Position numbers and translations under genes: made by a program. Source: Oenococcus kitaharae (GTDB lineage Bacteria; Bacillota; Bacilli; Lactobacillales; Lactobacillaceae). From it: DNA of 64,000 bases. Shown here in pieces: positions 8,700 to 16,751 of this stretch; within the stretch, counting starts at the first letter, position 1; each line of letters opens with the position of its first letter. The DNA lies in the NCBI RefSeq assembly GCF_025758695.1, contig NZ_JANJQP010000001.1, positions 496,001-560,000 of the forward strand. Direction: 5' to 3'. A model generated the notes under the pieces. That model was not told where the DNA came from and searched no databases. It worked only from the letters and a program-made list of their open reading frames with translations.

Positions 8700-9439
8700 G
8701 ACTGCTGTGCACCCCGCAAGATAGCTAATTCTTTTGCGATCCGCTGATTATCAGGCATTGGGAACTCCAAAGCCTGATCAGCATCTTTAGGCAGCAGTGC
8801 CATGATGGCTTGCCAATCAAACTGGCCATCATTTAAATCTTCGGTCGTAATTAATTGGCCATTTGTTTCTTTGACATTTTTAAAGTGAATGTAATCAGTG
8901 AAAGCAGCTAATTTTTTCGCGTTTTCAATGGCATCCCCTTGCGTATATGCCCAGTTTCCCAAATCATAGACATAACCAATCGACAAACCGGCATCTTTAG
9001 CAGCAATCAAAAAAGGCAGAAATTTGTCAATATGTCCGGAAACAGCTGTTTGATCGTTTTCAACATCAACTTTTAATGCAGTCGGAATATTCGCAAAAGC
9101 TGCTTTTAAATCTCCGGAAAAAGCCGCAAAATTACCCGTATTGAATTTGGCACGTTTTGCACCTAGGCTAAGACTTTCAGCATAATAAGCCGGCAATTTA
9201 GGATTCACAGAACCATCTTCTTCAAACAATTCATCAGGAATGCTTAAACTCACCTGCAGGCCTAGTGCTGCAGCCTTTTCTTTAATGGCTGCTGCCTCTC
9301 GATTGATATCCTTGAAATACTCATACCGCACTTCGACACCATCAGCGCCCAGTGCTTTCACGTCATCCAACAAGTCCAGCTGGCTCTGCCCGGCTTGAAT
9401 CCGCTTCACAAAAATCAACGTATTTAAAAATGTTGTCAT
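8696..9439 (-). CDS. TIM-barrel sugar isomerase/epimerase-like protein (AP endonuclease 2 fold)
   Basis: A 247-residue protein with the xylose-isomerase-like TIM-barrel pattern: EVRYEYF after strand 2, LKVDVENDQT with a likely metal-ligand Glu/Asp pair, VYDLGNW, and a late IHFKNVK segment with a His and Lys. These positions match sugar-phosphate isomerases/epimerases such as KguE-like proteins found in ketogluconate operons. It is coupled to the permease gene by ATGA overlap. I cannot name the reaction; an epimerase or isomerase feeding the KDG kinase is the simplest guess. Confidence 0.75.
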   Translation of the reverse strand: MTTFLNTLIFVKRIQAGQSQLDLLDDVKALGADGVEVRYEYFKDINREAAAIKEKAAALGLQVSLSIPDELFEEDGSVNPKLPAYYAESLSLGAKRAKFNTGNFAAFSGDLKAAFANIPTALKVDVENDQTAVSGHIDKFLPFLIAAKDAGLSIGYVYDLGNWAYTQGDAIENAKKLAAFTDYIHFKNVKETNGQLITTEDLNDGQFDWQAIMALLPKDADQALEFPMPDNQRIAKELAILRGAQQS

Positions 9440-9448
9440 TTTCTCTCC

Positions 9449-9706
9449 TTAGTATTTATTCAATTGAGCTATTCTCGTCAATAATTCATCAAAACTCAAA
9501 TCGGAGAATTTTTTATCTTCTTTGCTTACAAAATTCTGTGATTCATTCTTATCAAAATCTTGAACCAGATAATATGCTGTTAAGTAAGCCAGCAGTTGTT
9601 CTTTAGCTTTATCAACAAATTCGCTGACTGGAACATTTCCTTCAGCAACTGTTTTGCTAAAACTCAACGCAAACTTATCTGGATCAATAAAAGTTCTTTC
9701 CGCCAT
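9449..9706 (-). CDS. Small conserved-looking protein of the sugar-acid operon, function unknown
   Basis: 85 residues, acidic and mostly helical, starting MAERTFIDPDKFALSF. No signal peptide or membrane segment and no recognisable motif. It is the first gene of the operon downstream of the promoter at 9813-9841 and lies 9 nt before the TIM-barrel gene, so it is very likely translated and part of the pathway, perhaps as an accessory or enzyme subunit. I do not recognise the family. Confidence 0.7.
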   Translation of the reverse strand: MAERTFIDPDKFALSFSKTVAEGNVPVSEFVDKAKEQLLAYLTAYYLVQDFDKNESQNFVSKEDKKFSDLSFDELLTRIAQLNKY

Positions 9707-9780
9707 TTTTTCACCCCATAAAGAAAATAGAACTACTAAGAGAGCTTAATTTAATCGGTTTAGAATCTAAATAATAATTA

Positions 9781-9851
9781 GAGATACCGCTTACCTATTT
9801 TCTCCAACAAAAATAGTATCACTTTAAAATCAAAAAGGAAACCGCTTACCT
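9781..9851 (-). promoter_or_regulatory. Operon promoter flanked by two LacI/cre-type operators
   Basis: On the minus strand, -35 TTTCCT (9836-9841) and -10 TACTAT (9813-9818) are 17 nt apart. Two copies of ACCGCTTACCT (read on the plus strand) sit at 9841-9851 and 9786-9796, one on the -35 and one just downstream of the expected start of transcription. The first, GGAAACCGCTTACC, matches most of the CcpA cre consensus as well as a LacI-type half-site pattern. The upstream copy contains the stop codon of the regulator gene. Control by the adjacent LacI protein, CcpA or both is inferred. Confidence 0.65.
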
Positions 9852-10862
9852 CAATTTGGCCGAGATCACAATATTTTTTTTTGTGTTAAATTCCGTTGCG
9901 TTGTTTTTCAACTGATTCGATAAAATTTCAGCGGCGGTTGCTCCCATCAAAAATGGATTTTGTTTAATCATTTTGGACGCTGGCAATAATCCTTCAACAA
10001 TCGTGGTATCAGAAAAAGCCGTAATCGCAACGTCCGGTGCTGAAAGCAAATTGTGATGTAGAAAAGTCGGAAAAAAAGCCAATAAGAGACGTTCCTTTAA
10101 AAAGAAGAATAGAGTTTTGTGTTTGGCAACTCGATCAGCTTTAACTATGTCCAGAACTTTTTTTTCGTTTTCTTTCATGAAAGGTCGAGAATTATCAATC
10201 TCAATCAGCTGGGACTCAGGGTAAATACTACGGATTCCGGCCAAACGGTCTTCACGCGTCGATGTGCCAGCAACTGCTTCAGAAATTACAACACACTTTA
10301 TAAACCGCTGACGCAGAAAATAAGCAGCAGTCTTTTGGGAAACAGCTTTGTTGTTTGTCTCAACAGTGATCCAATCATTCGTGTGCAAATCACGATCCAA
10401 AATAATTGTCCGCAATTCTTTGCGAATCAGGCCTCTTAACTCGGGGTAATTATTGATTAAAGGTTGAATAATCAAGCCGTCAAACACTTGATGATTAATG
10501 ATTTTTAAATTGGTCAGTTCCCTTTGCTTATCAGAATTGGAGTCAAACAAAATCGCAGTTAGACCATTCTGTTCCAAAACTGAACTGGCCCCTTTGAAAA
10601 ATTCCGTCGAAAAATAATCGTCAATATCAGCTGCCACCACAGCGACCAGCTGACTAATATGCGTACTCAGCTGACGAGCCGTGGCATTGGCAACAAAACC
10701 CGTGTCCTGAATAATCTTTTCGATTTTATCAGCCGTCTCTTTGGACATACGGTTCATTTTGCCGTTCAGATAGCGTGAGATTGTCGCACTGGAAACACCG
10801 GCCAGTCGCGCAACTTCTTTAATTGTGATAGCGTGTTCTGTCTTACTTTTTTCGTTTGCCAT
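9846..10862 (-). CDS. LacI-family transcriptional regulator of the sugar-acid operon
   Basis: From MANEKSKTEH the protein has 338 residues, normal for LacI regulators. The helix-turn-helix is TIKEVARLAGVSSATISRYL, followed by a hinge and a periplasmic-binding-like sensor domain with REDRLAGIRSIYP and DVAITAFSD. The open frame extends upstream to 10940 but no start has a strong RBS, so the exact N-terminus is uncertain. It lies directly upstream of the operon it probably controls, and two operator-like repeats flank the operon promoter. A frameshifted copy of its C-terminal part is found at 3790-4285. Confidence 0.85.
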   Translation of the reverse strand: MANEKSKTEHAITIKEVARLAGVSSATISRYLNGKMNRMSKETADKIEKIIQDTGFVANATARQLSTHISQLVAVVAADIDDYFSTEFFKGASSVLEQNGLTAILFDSNSDKQRELTNLKIINHQVFDGLIIQPLINNYPELRGLIRKELRTIILDRDLHTNDWITVETNNKAVSQKTAAYFLRQRFIKCVVISEAVAGTSTREDRLAGIRSIYPESQLIEIDNSRPFMKENEKKVLDIVKADRVAKHKTLFFFLKERLLLAFFPTFLHHNLLSAPDVAITAFSDTTIVEGLLPASKMIKQNPFLMGATAAEILSNQLKNNATEFNTKKNIVISAKLR

Positions 10863-10871
10863 AAAATCCAT

Positions 10872-10895
10872 GATACAGTCCATTAAAACTGTATC
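10872..10895. promoter_or_regulatory. Perfect inverted repeat at the start of the lacI-type gene
   Basis: GATACAGT and ACTGTATC are exact 8-bp arms around an 8-nt centre, immediately upstream of the chosen start of the LacI-type gene. A related TACAGTTATAA element lies about 25 nt further upstream. It could be an operator different in sequence from the ACCGCTTACC boxes, suggesting that a second regulator acts on this gene. Confidence 0.4.
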
Positions 10896-10958
10896 TTCCA
10901 TACTTATAACTGTAACGAAAAAGCCGCACAGCGATGACAATTTTTGAAAAATGCCATT

Positions 10959-10988
10959 AAAAAAAGCGTTCCTGTTGAGAACACTTTT
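10959..10988 (-). terminator. Rho-independent terminator of the 5-oxoprolinase operon
   Basis: On the minus strand a 10-bp stem (AAAAGTGTTC / GAACGCTTTT, one G-U pair) with a 7-nt loop is followed by seven T residues, just after the Nramp-like gene. Confidence 0.85.
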
Positions 10989-10999
10989 CGACTAGTTAA

Positions 11000-12244
11000 T
11001 TAGAACAATCCGATTAAGGTATTGATGCTGGCATAAGCCATAAAAATGACGACCAGCCAACCGGTATAAATTAAAAGCCGAGGATGGTGATAATCACCGA
11101 TAATTTTTTCCTTGGTCGAGGCCAACAGCAAAATCGCCAAAGCAATTGGCAGAATAAAGCCATTTAATGTACCGACAACCACGAGCACTTGTGCCGGGCT
11201 GCCGATAAAGTAGAAGATCGCCGTAGAAACGACAATAAAGCCAATGATGATCCATTTGCGATATTGATTGTACTTGCTTTGCCCTTTGCTGCTGACGGCA
11301 TAATCCAGAAATGAGGTGGACGTAAAAGTTGAACCCAATGTCGAGGTCATGCCAGCTGCCAGAAGCAGTAGTCCGAAGAAACGATAACCAAAATTACCGG
11401 CCGCGTATCTGAAAATTGAAGCAGCTGGATTGGTCGGATCCAGTTTGTCGCCTAAAACAACAACAGACAAGCCTGCCAAAAAGAGCATAACACGGATCAC
11501 CGAGGCAATGCCGATACCAGTCAAGGCGCCTTCATTGACGTATTTAATGTTTTCCTTGCCCTTGAGCCCGCCTTCAAGCAGACGATGGCCGCCAGCAAAT
11601 GAAATATAACCGCCGACTGTGCCGCCGACGATTGTGACAATCGCGTAAAAACTCAACTGTGTCGGAACAAAAGTGTGCTGAATTGCTGATTGATACGGGA
11701 CTGCCATAACAGAAATGATATATATCAAGATGCCAATTTTAACGACAGCCAATAATTGCACCGTGCGATCCATAACGGTCAGTGCGTTTTTAACAACGAA
11801 AATACCGATCGCCACAGCAGCCGCAATCACGGCGCCGTTTTCCGGTGAAATACCGAATAAAACATTTAGTCCTAGTCCAGCACCACCGATATTGCCAATA
11901 TTAAAAAACAGACCGCCCAGTGCAACGAGAAATGATAAAAGGTAACCCAGTCCGGGCAGGACTTCGTTTGCGATCACTTGGGCACGCTTGCCGCTGACGA
12001 CGATAATGCGCCAGATATTCATCTGAACAATAATATCGACGATAATACAGACCAAAATCGCGAATCCGAAATTAGCACCCATCTGACCCGTAAAAGTGGC
12101 CGTTTGCGTCAAAAATCCTGGTCCGACAGCCGCCATCGCCATTAAGAAAGCGGCGCCCATCGCGATTGATCTTGCTGAATGTTTCATAGTTTGGGGCTGG
12201 TCAGCACTCACTTTGACCGTCCCTGTTTCCTCTTTATCTGCCAT
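11000..12244 (-). CDS. Nramp-related membrane transporter of the 5-oxoprolinase locus (YcsG-like)
   Basis: 414 residues with about eleven hydrophobic helices in an Nramp-like (LeuT-type) order. The first helix reads GPGFLTQTATFTG, where classical Nramp proteins have the metal-binding DPGN; no canonical DPGN is present, so ordinary Mn2+/Fe2+ transport is doubtful. In Bacillus and many other bacteria a similar gene (ycsG) lies beside pxpA (ycsF) and the pxpBC genes. As the last gene of the pxp operon it more plausibly imports 5-oxoproline or a related organic substrate, or balances ions for the pathway; that is inference. Confidence 0.8.
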   Translation of the reverse strand: MADKEETGTVKVSADQPQTMKHSARSIAMGAAFLMAMAAVGPGFLTQTATFTGQMGANFGFAILVCIIVDIIVQMNIWRIIVVSGKRAQVIANEVLPGLGYLLSFLVALGGLFFNIGNIGGAGLGLNVLFGISPENGAVIAAAVAIGIFVVKNALTVMDRTVQLLAVVKIGILIYIISVMAVPYQSAIQHTFVPTQLSFYAIVTIVGGTVGGYISFAGGHRLLEGGLKGKENIKYVNEGALTGIGIASVIRVMLFLAGLSVVVLGDKLDPTNPAASIFRYAAGNFGYRFFGLLLLAAGMTSTLGSTFTSTSFLDYAVSSKGQSKYNQYRKWIIIGFIVVSTAIFYFIGSPAQVLVVVGTLNGFILPIALAILLLASTKEKIIGDYHHPRLLIYTGWLVVIFMAYASINTLIGLF

Positions 12245-12269
12245 TTATGCTCTTCTTTCACAAAAAAAT

Positions 12270-13019
12270 TTAAAAAGATTTAATTTGAATATTTGCTTCA
12301 GATAAAACGCTCCGGATTTTCTCCACGATTTCCAGAGCGGCTTTATTGTCGCCGTGCACACAGATTGAGTCGGCCTTTAAATTTAAGATACTGCCGTCAA
12401 TCGTTTGAAGCGACTGTGTTTGAATCAGTTTTAAAACACGTTTTGCAATCAAGTCTGGATCTGTAATCACGGCATTTTCGTGGCTTCTCGCTACAAGACT
12501 GCCATCCGCTTCATAATTGCGGTCGGCGAATGCTTCTTGGGCATAAGGCAGGCCGATTTCTTGTGCTGCTTTAATCAATTGGCTGCCAGCCAAACCATAA
12601 ATCGGCAGCCTAGGATCAACCGCTTGGATGCCTTGGCAAATTGCTAAAGCCAGCTCGTGATCTTTGGCAGCGCAATTATATAAAGCACCGTGCGGTTTGA
12701 TATGGTGTAGATGGCCATTTTTTGTAAAAGCCTTTAAAGCACCAATCTGATAAATCACAAGATGTTTGACTTCATCGGGTGTCATTGCCATAAAACGACG
12801 GCCAAATCCCTGAGGGTCCGGATAAGAAGGATGAGCTCCAATTGCGGTCCCGGACGCTTGCGCTTTTGCAACGGTTTGGGCCATCACATCTGGATCACCA
12901 GCATGAAAACCGCAGGCAACATTGACAGAAGAAACTAGTTTGATGATTTGATCGTCGTTTCCCAAAGAATAACGGCCAAAACTTTCGCCTAAATCACTAT
13001 TAAGGTCGATTGATTGCAT
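12270..13019 (-). CDS. pxpA: 5-oxoprolinase subunit PxpA (LamB/YcsF family)
   Basis: 249 residues with the full LamB/YcsF signature: NSDLGESFGRY at 6-16, VACGFHAGDP at 35-44, and GAHPSYPDPQGFGRR around 57-70, which carry the conserved Asp/His residues. PxpA works with PxpB and PxpC to open 5-oxo-L-proline to glutamate with ATP. Here it follows accB and accC in one operon. Length and motifs are complete. Confidence 0.93.
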   Translation of the reverse strand: MQSIDLNSDLGESFGRYSLGNDDQIIKLVSSVNVACGFHAGDPDVMAQTVAKAQASGTAIGAHPSYPDPQGFGRRFMAMTPDEVKHLVIYQIGALKAFTKNGHLHHIKPHGALYNCAAKDHELALAICQGIQAVDPRLPIYGLAGSQLIKAAQEIGLPYAQEAFADRNYEADGSLVARSHENAVITDPDLIAKRVLKLIQTQSLQTIDGSILNLKADSICVHGDNKAALEIVEKIRSVLSEANIQIKSF

Positions 13020-13043
13020 TCATTTCCTCCTTTAAATGATCTA

Positions 13044-14363
13044 CTATCTTGTTTCTGTCAGCTGATCAAGCCAATTGATATCAGTTTGATTAGTTTGAAA
13101 GGCTTTTTCAGATAAAAGCTGCATTAAAAAATCTAAATTCGTCTGAATACCATCGATCACTGTCTCATCAATGGCCATCTGCATCTCCCGAATCACGCTC
13201 TGGCGATCCGGTCCGAAGGTGATAATCTTAGCAATCATGGCATCATAATTAGCCGGTACCGTATAACCCTGGTACAAAGCGTCATCGACACGAATGCCAT
13301 GGCCGCCTGGTAAATGCAGCAGTTTTATCTTGCCAGCCGTCCGGGCAGTCACGCGGCATTCTAATGCAAAACCATGTCGAGAAACATCCGCCTGTGTGAT
13401 AGCCAGCGGCTTCCCATCAGCAATTTTTAGCTGCAGATCCACGAGATCAAGACCGCTGGTCAATTCTGTAATTGGATGTTCGACCTGAATTCGCGTATTC
13501 ATTTCCATGAAGTAGAAATGGTCGGGACCATCAAAGAGAAATTCCAGGGTGCCAACGCCTTCGTAATGAATCGCCTTGGCTGCCGTGACCGAAATCTGAA
13601 ACATTTTTTGTCGACTGGCTTCATCAAGAGTGATGGCCGGCGCTTCTTCTAACACTTTTTGGTGATGCTGCTGAATCGTACAGTCCCGCTCGCCAACGGC
13701 AATCGCATTCCCGAATTGATCGGCCGCAATCTGAATTTCAATGTGCCGTGGATGGGCCAGATATTTTTCCAAATACATATGATTATCGCCGAAGGCATGT
13801 TCAGCTTCGCTTTGCGTTAAGGAAAACAAACGGCCGAACACTTCAGGACTGTCAACGACGCGCATACCTTTACCGCCGCCACCGGCGCTGGCTTTTAACA
13901 TAATCGGATAGCCGATCTGCTCAGCTGCAGCCGTCCCCTGCGCTAACGTGGTAAATTCATTGCCGCTGCCTGGGACAACAGGCACACCAGCCGCAATCAT
14001 CATTTTTCTTGCAGCTGATTTCTCGCCCATGGTCGCAATCACTTTGGCACCTGGTCCGATAAATTTAATGCCGGCATCCTGGCAGGCTTGAGCAAATTCA
14101 GCATTTTCCGAGAGAAAACCATAACCAGGGTGGATCGCGTCAGCCCCAGTCATTTCAGCGGCCGCGATAATGCTTGCCTGATTCAAATAACTGTGCTGAA
14201 CATCAGCCGGCCCGATGCAGACTGCTTGATCAGCCAGCTGCACATGCAAAGCACTACGATCAGCCGTCGAATAGACAGCGACAGTCGCGATATTCAGTAG
14301 GCGGCAGGCGCGAATAATTCTGACAGCGATTTCACCTCGATTAGCAATCAGTACCTTTTTCAA
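13044..14363 (-). CDS. accC: Biotin carboxylase (AccC type) of the 5-oxoprolinase operon
   Basis: 439 residues, ATP-grasp enzyme that carboxylates biotin using ATP and bicarbonate. It begins MKKVLIANRGEIAVRIIRA, contains HPGYGFLSENAEFA, the Gly-rich ATP loop KASAGGGGKGMR at about 159-170 and the MNTRIQVEHPITE active-site segment. The gene overlaps accB by 4 nt and precedes pxpA. Its position inside the pxp operon rather than with fatty-acid genes suggests a dedicated carboxylase for this pathway and not the general acetyl-CoA carboxylase. Confidence 0.92.
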   Translation of the reverse strand: MKKVLIANRGEIAVRIIRACRLLNIATVAVYSTADRSALHVQLADQAVCIGPADVQHSYLNQASIIAAAEMTGADAIHPGYGFLSENAEFAQACQDAGIKFIGPGAKVIATMGEKSAARKMMIAAGVPVVPGSGNEFTTLAQGTAAAEQIGYPIMLKASAGGGGKGMRVVDSPEVFGRLFSLTQSEAEHAFGDNHMYLEKYLAHPRHIEIQIAADQFGNAIAVGERDCTIQQHHQKVLEEAPAITLDEASRQKMFQISVTAAKAIHYEGVGTLEFLFDGPDHFYFMEMNTRIQVEHPITELTSGLDLVDLQLKIADGKPLAITQADVSRHGFALECRVTARTAGKIKLLHLPGGHGIRVDDALYQGYTVPANYDAMIAKIITFGPDRQSVIREMQMAIDETVIDGIQTNLDFLMQLLSEKAFQTNQTDINWLDQLTETR

Positions 14364-14782
14364 GAGACAGCACCTGTTTTTGTCAAAGAAAACAGAGGCT
14401 GATCGTACTCGACAGTACTGCCATCAACGACTAAAATATCGTTAATTCTCCCGTCTTGCAACGCTTTTACCTCATTCATCATTTTCATCGCTTCAATGAT
14501 CGCGACAGTCTGTCCCTTAGTCACTTGATCGCCGACTTTCACAAAAGCTGTTTGATCGGGACCGGGTGCAGTATAGAATGTGCCAACGAAAGGTGCCTTG
14601 ATCGTGAAGGTATCATCCGGAGTTACCGACTTATTGGTCGTTTCCGACACAACCGGCGTCTGAGTATGTGTGTCCAATTCTTTGGTCAAACGAATCTGTC
14701 CCTGATAGTCATTGATTTCCAGGCTGTTGAGGCCGAACTGATTGAATACTTGAATGATTTTTTTCAAATGCGCAATTTTCAC
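14360..14782 (-). CDS. accB: Biotin carboxyl carrier protein (AccB type) of the 5-oxoprolinase operon
   Basis: 140 residues. The C-terminal biotinyl domain has the biotin-acceptor motif EAMKMMNEV with Lys100, preceded by the typical APFVGTFY segment and a short linker rich in Thr and Pro. The N-terminal 35 residues form the usual BCCP helix region. It starts 2 nt after pxpC stops and overlaps accC, so both are tightly co-expressed. The carrier would shuttle a carboxyl group between AccC and, presumably, the PxpB/PxpC proteins. Confidence 0.92.
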   Translation of the reverse strand: MKIAHLKKIIQVFNQFGLNSLEINDYQGQIRLTKELDTHTQTPVVSETTNKSVTPDDTFTIKAPFVGTFYTAPGPDQTAFVKVGDQVTKGQTVAIIEAMKMMNEVKALQDGRINDILVVDGSTVEYDQPLFSLTKTGAVS

Positions 14783-14784
14783 TG

Positions 14785-15810
14785 CTAATCCCCCTCATTT
14801 TCCGATGCTAATAAAGCCTGAATTTTCACTGCAGCTTTTCGGGCTGGGCCGATCGGAAACTGATATCGTGCCTGCTGCCATGATGCCAGCAAACGTTTAA
14901 ATCGCTGCCTCCGTACCAATAACTCCTGCTGCGCTTTTGGTAGATCAACGAGCGTGAATGCAAATTTTTGACCAAGCGGCATCTGCACAAAAGCTGAAAA
15001 ATCGGCAGCAATAATCGTGGCAATCACAGGATATCCGCCCGTCGTTTGACGATCTGCCAGCAGCACAATTGGCTGGCCGTTTCGCGTAATTTGAATATTG
15101 CCAAAAACTGTTCCTTCAGAAAGCAGGCTGACTTGTGCGGCCGGCAATAATTTTTCAGTCAGCCGATAGCCCATACGGTCAGCTTGTGTGGAAACGGTAA
15201 AAGTCTGCTTGACCAAGTTTTCCTGAGCTGCTGGATCAAACAAGGACCACTGCGGCCCTTTGACGACTCTGATTCCCGTTACCACCTTTTTCTCATCAAC
15301 TGCATATTGCCGTGACTGCAGACTGGGCATTTGGTAGCATTCATTCAAAGGCAGCTGATCCCCCTTTTGCAGCAAACGTCCGTCTAATCCGCCAATACCG
15401 GCTCGTAAAGTTGTCGAACGGCTATCTAAGACAGGCACTGTTAACAGGCCGCCAGCTGCAAAGGCAATGTAACCATATCGACCCCTTTTGACTGGGCCGA
15501 AAGTCAAGACATCGTTTTCAAAAATCTCAAGAACCTGATTTTCTTCGGCCCGCTGAGCATTAACAAAGACTGGGCAGACAGCGCCTGTGATCGCGATGAA
15601 AGTCCGAAAATGAAATTTCAAGCTGGGGCCTAAAAGACAAAATTCAATCGCCGCAGCATTAACTGGATTGTTCACCAAGTCGTTAGCCAAGCAAAAAGCC
15701 GCTTGATCAATCGCACCCGATGTCGGAAATCCTTCGATCTGGTGGCGGAAACGACCTAAATCCTGAATGGACGCTGAAAGGCCCTTATCGATAACTGTCG
15801 CGCCGATCAT
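14785..15810 (-). CDS. pxpC: 5-oxoprolinase subunit PxpC (KipA-like, biotin-dependent carboxyltransferase family)
   Basis: 341 residues with the KipA/urea-amidolyase C-terminal-like fold. Typical segments are GLSASIQDLGRFRHQ at the start, GAIDQAAF, then EGTVFGNIQITRNGQPIVLLADRQTTGGYP, which is the most conserved block of the family. It overlaps pxpB by 4 nt. Family databases call these proteins carboxyltransferase subunits, which fits the accB and accC genes directly downstream. Confidence 0.92.
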   Translation of the reverse strand: MIGATVIDKGLSASIQDLGRFRHQIEGFPTSGAIDQAAFCLANDLVNNPVNAAAIEFCLLGPSLKFHFRTFIAITGAVCPVFVNAQRAEENQVLEIFENDVLTFGPVKRGRYGYIAFAAGGLLTVPVLDSRSTTLRAGIGGLDGRLLQKGDQLPLNECYQMPSLQSRQYAVDEKKVVTGIRVVKGPQWSLFDPAAQENLVKQTFTVSTQADRMGYRLTEKLLPAAQVSLLSEGTVFGNIQITRNGQPIVLLADRQTTGGYPVIATIIAADFSAFVQMPLGQKFAFTLVDLPKAQQELLVRRQRFKRLLASWQQARYQFPIGPARKAAVKIQALLASENEGD

Positions 15811-16544
15811 GAGCCCGCCTCCTTTCTTTGCGCCAGCTGGAATTTCCCGGCTTGATCCAACTGCTGAATCTTGTTATAATCCGCTCGTGAAATTGCCTGG
15901 AAGCGAATATAGTCACCCGCTTCATAAAGCGGCGCAGGACGTTTAGGATCATAAAGCCTGACTGGTGTCCGTCCCAACAAACGCCAGCCACCAGGAGACT
16001 GCAAAGGATACATGCCGGTCTGCTGACCAGCAATGCCGACACTGCCAGCTGCAATGACTGCCCGTGGCTGGTCCAAACGCGGCATGGCAATCCGATCTGG
16101 CACCGTGCCCATATAGGCAAATCCAGGCAGAAAGCCCAGCATATAGACAAAATAATCAAGGCTGCTATGCAGGTCGATTAATTCAGGCACAGTCATATGA
16201 CCGTAATCAGCGACACTAGTTAAATCCGGGCCGAATTCTTCGTCATAACAGACTGGCAAAAGCAAAACGTGTTTCACTGGCGCACTTGCTTCTAATTTTT
16301 TTGACTGAATTAATCGATCCAAATAATCCTGCAGCTCGTCAGCTTGCAGCAAAGCCGGATCAAAATTAACCGTCAAAGTGTGATAAGCGGGAATGACATC
16401 GACAATGCCAGGCAGGTCAGTATCAGGCCGCAGCAAATATCTCGCGATGTGCTGAATCAATTGATTCTTTTTCACATCGATCAAATTGGGAAAAATTAAA
16501 TTAAGCGATTGTTCACCAACCGGTACAAAAAAATAATCCGCCAT
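15807..16544 (-). CDS. pxpB: 5-oxoprolinase subunit PxpB (KipI-like)
   Basis: 245 residues of the KipI/allophanate hydrolase subunit 1 type: an N-terminal ferredoxin-like half, then LPVCYDEEFGPDLTSVAD and the family hallmark LGFLPGFAYMGTVP, followed by a cyclophilin-like half with GSVGIAGQQTGMYP and SPGGWRLLGRTP. It is the first gene of the six-gene pxp operon and has a good promoter 13 nt upstream of its start. Length is normal. Confidence 0.93.
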   Translation of the reverse strand: MADYFFVPVGEQSLNLIFPNLIDVKKNQLIQHIARYLLRPDTDLPGIVDVIPAYHTLTVNFDPALLQADELQDYLDRLIQSKKLEASAPVKHVLLLPVCYDEEFGPDLTSVADYGHMTVPELIDLHSSLDYFVYMLGFLPGFAYMGTVPDRIAMPRLDQPRAVIAAGSVGIAGQQTGMYPLQSPGGWRLLGRTPVRLYDPKRPAPLYEAGDYIRFQAISRADYNKIQQLDQAGKFQLAQRKEAGS

Positions 16545-16556
16545 TTGTACGCTCCG

Positions 16557-16585
16557 CTTATAAAATGTTAGTGGATATTGTACAA
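16557..16585 (-). promoter_or_regulatory. Promoter of the pxpB-pxpC-accB-accC-pxpA operon
   Basis: Minus strand: TTGTAC (16580-16585), 17-nt spacer, TATAAG (16557-16562), then a GCGGAG ribosome site before the pxpB ATG at 16544. Confidence 0.65.
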
Positions 16586-16647
16586 CATTTTTTTCACAAT
16601 TCTCAAAAATATGTCGGCTTTGTTATCAAAATTTCGTTTGATCGGTT

Positions 16648-16663
16648 ATTGGTATTTACCAAT
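16648..16663. promoter_or_regulatory. Palindrome upstream of the pxp operon and the small plus-strand ORF
   Basis: ATTGGTA-TT-TACCAAT, perfect 7-bp arms, in a 207-bp intergenic region that otherwise shows only AT-rich sequence. It is about 60 nt upstream of the pxp -35 box and 90 nt upstream of the small ORF at 16752, so it might be an operator for either direction. Confidence 0.35.
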
Positions 16664-16751
16664 TATGCATAAGCACTGTCACAGTCAGGATTCCGTTTTA
16701 TCATGAGCTTGTAAGTTAAAAATGACTAGATCTAAATCTGAGGAGTTAGTG

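Noticed and set aside
15785-16159. Minus-strand open frame of 124 codons overlapping pxpB and pxpC
   Set aside because: It is an alternative frame of two well-supported genes.
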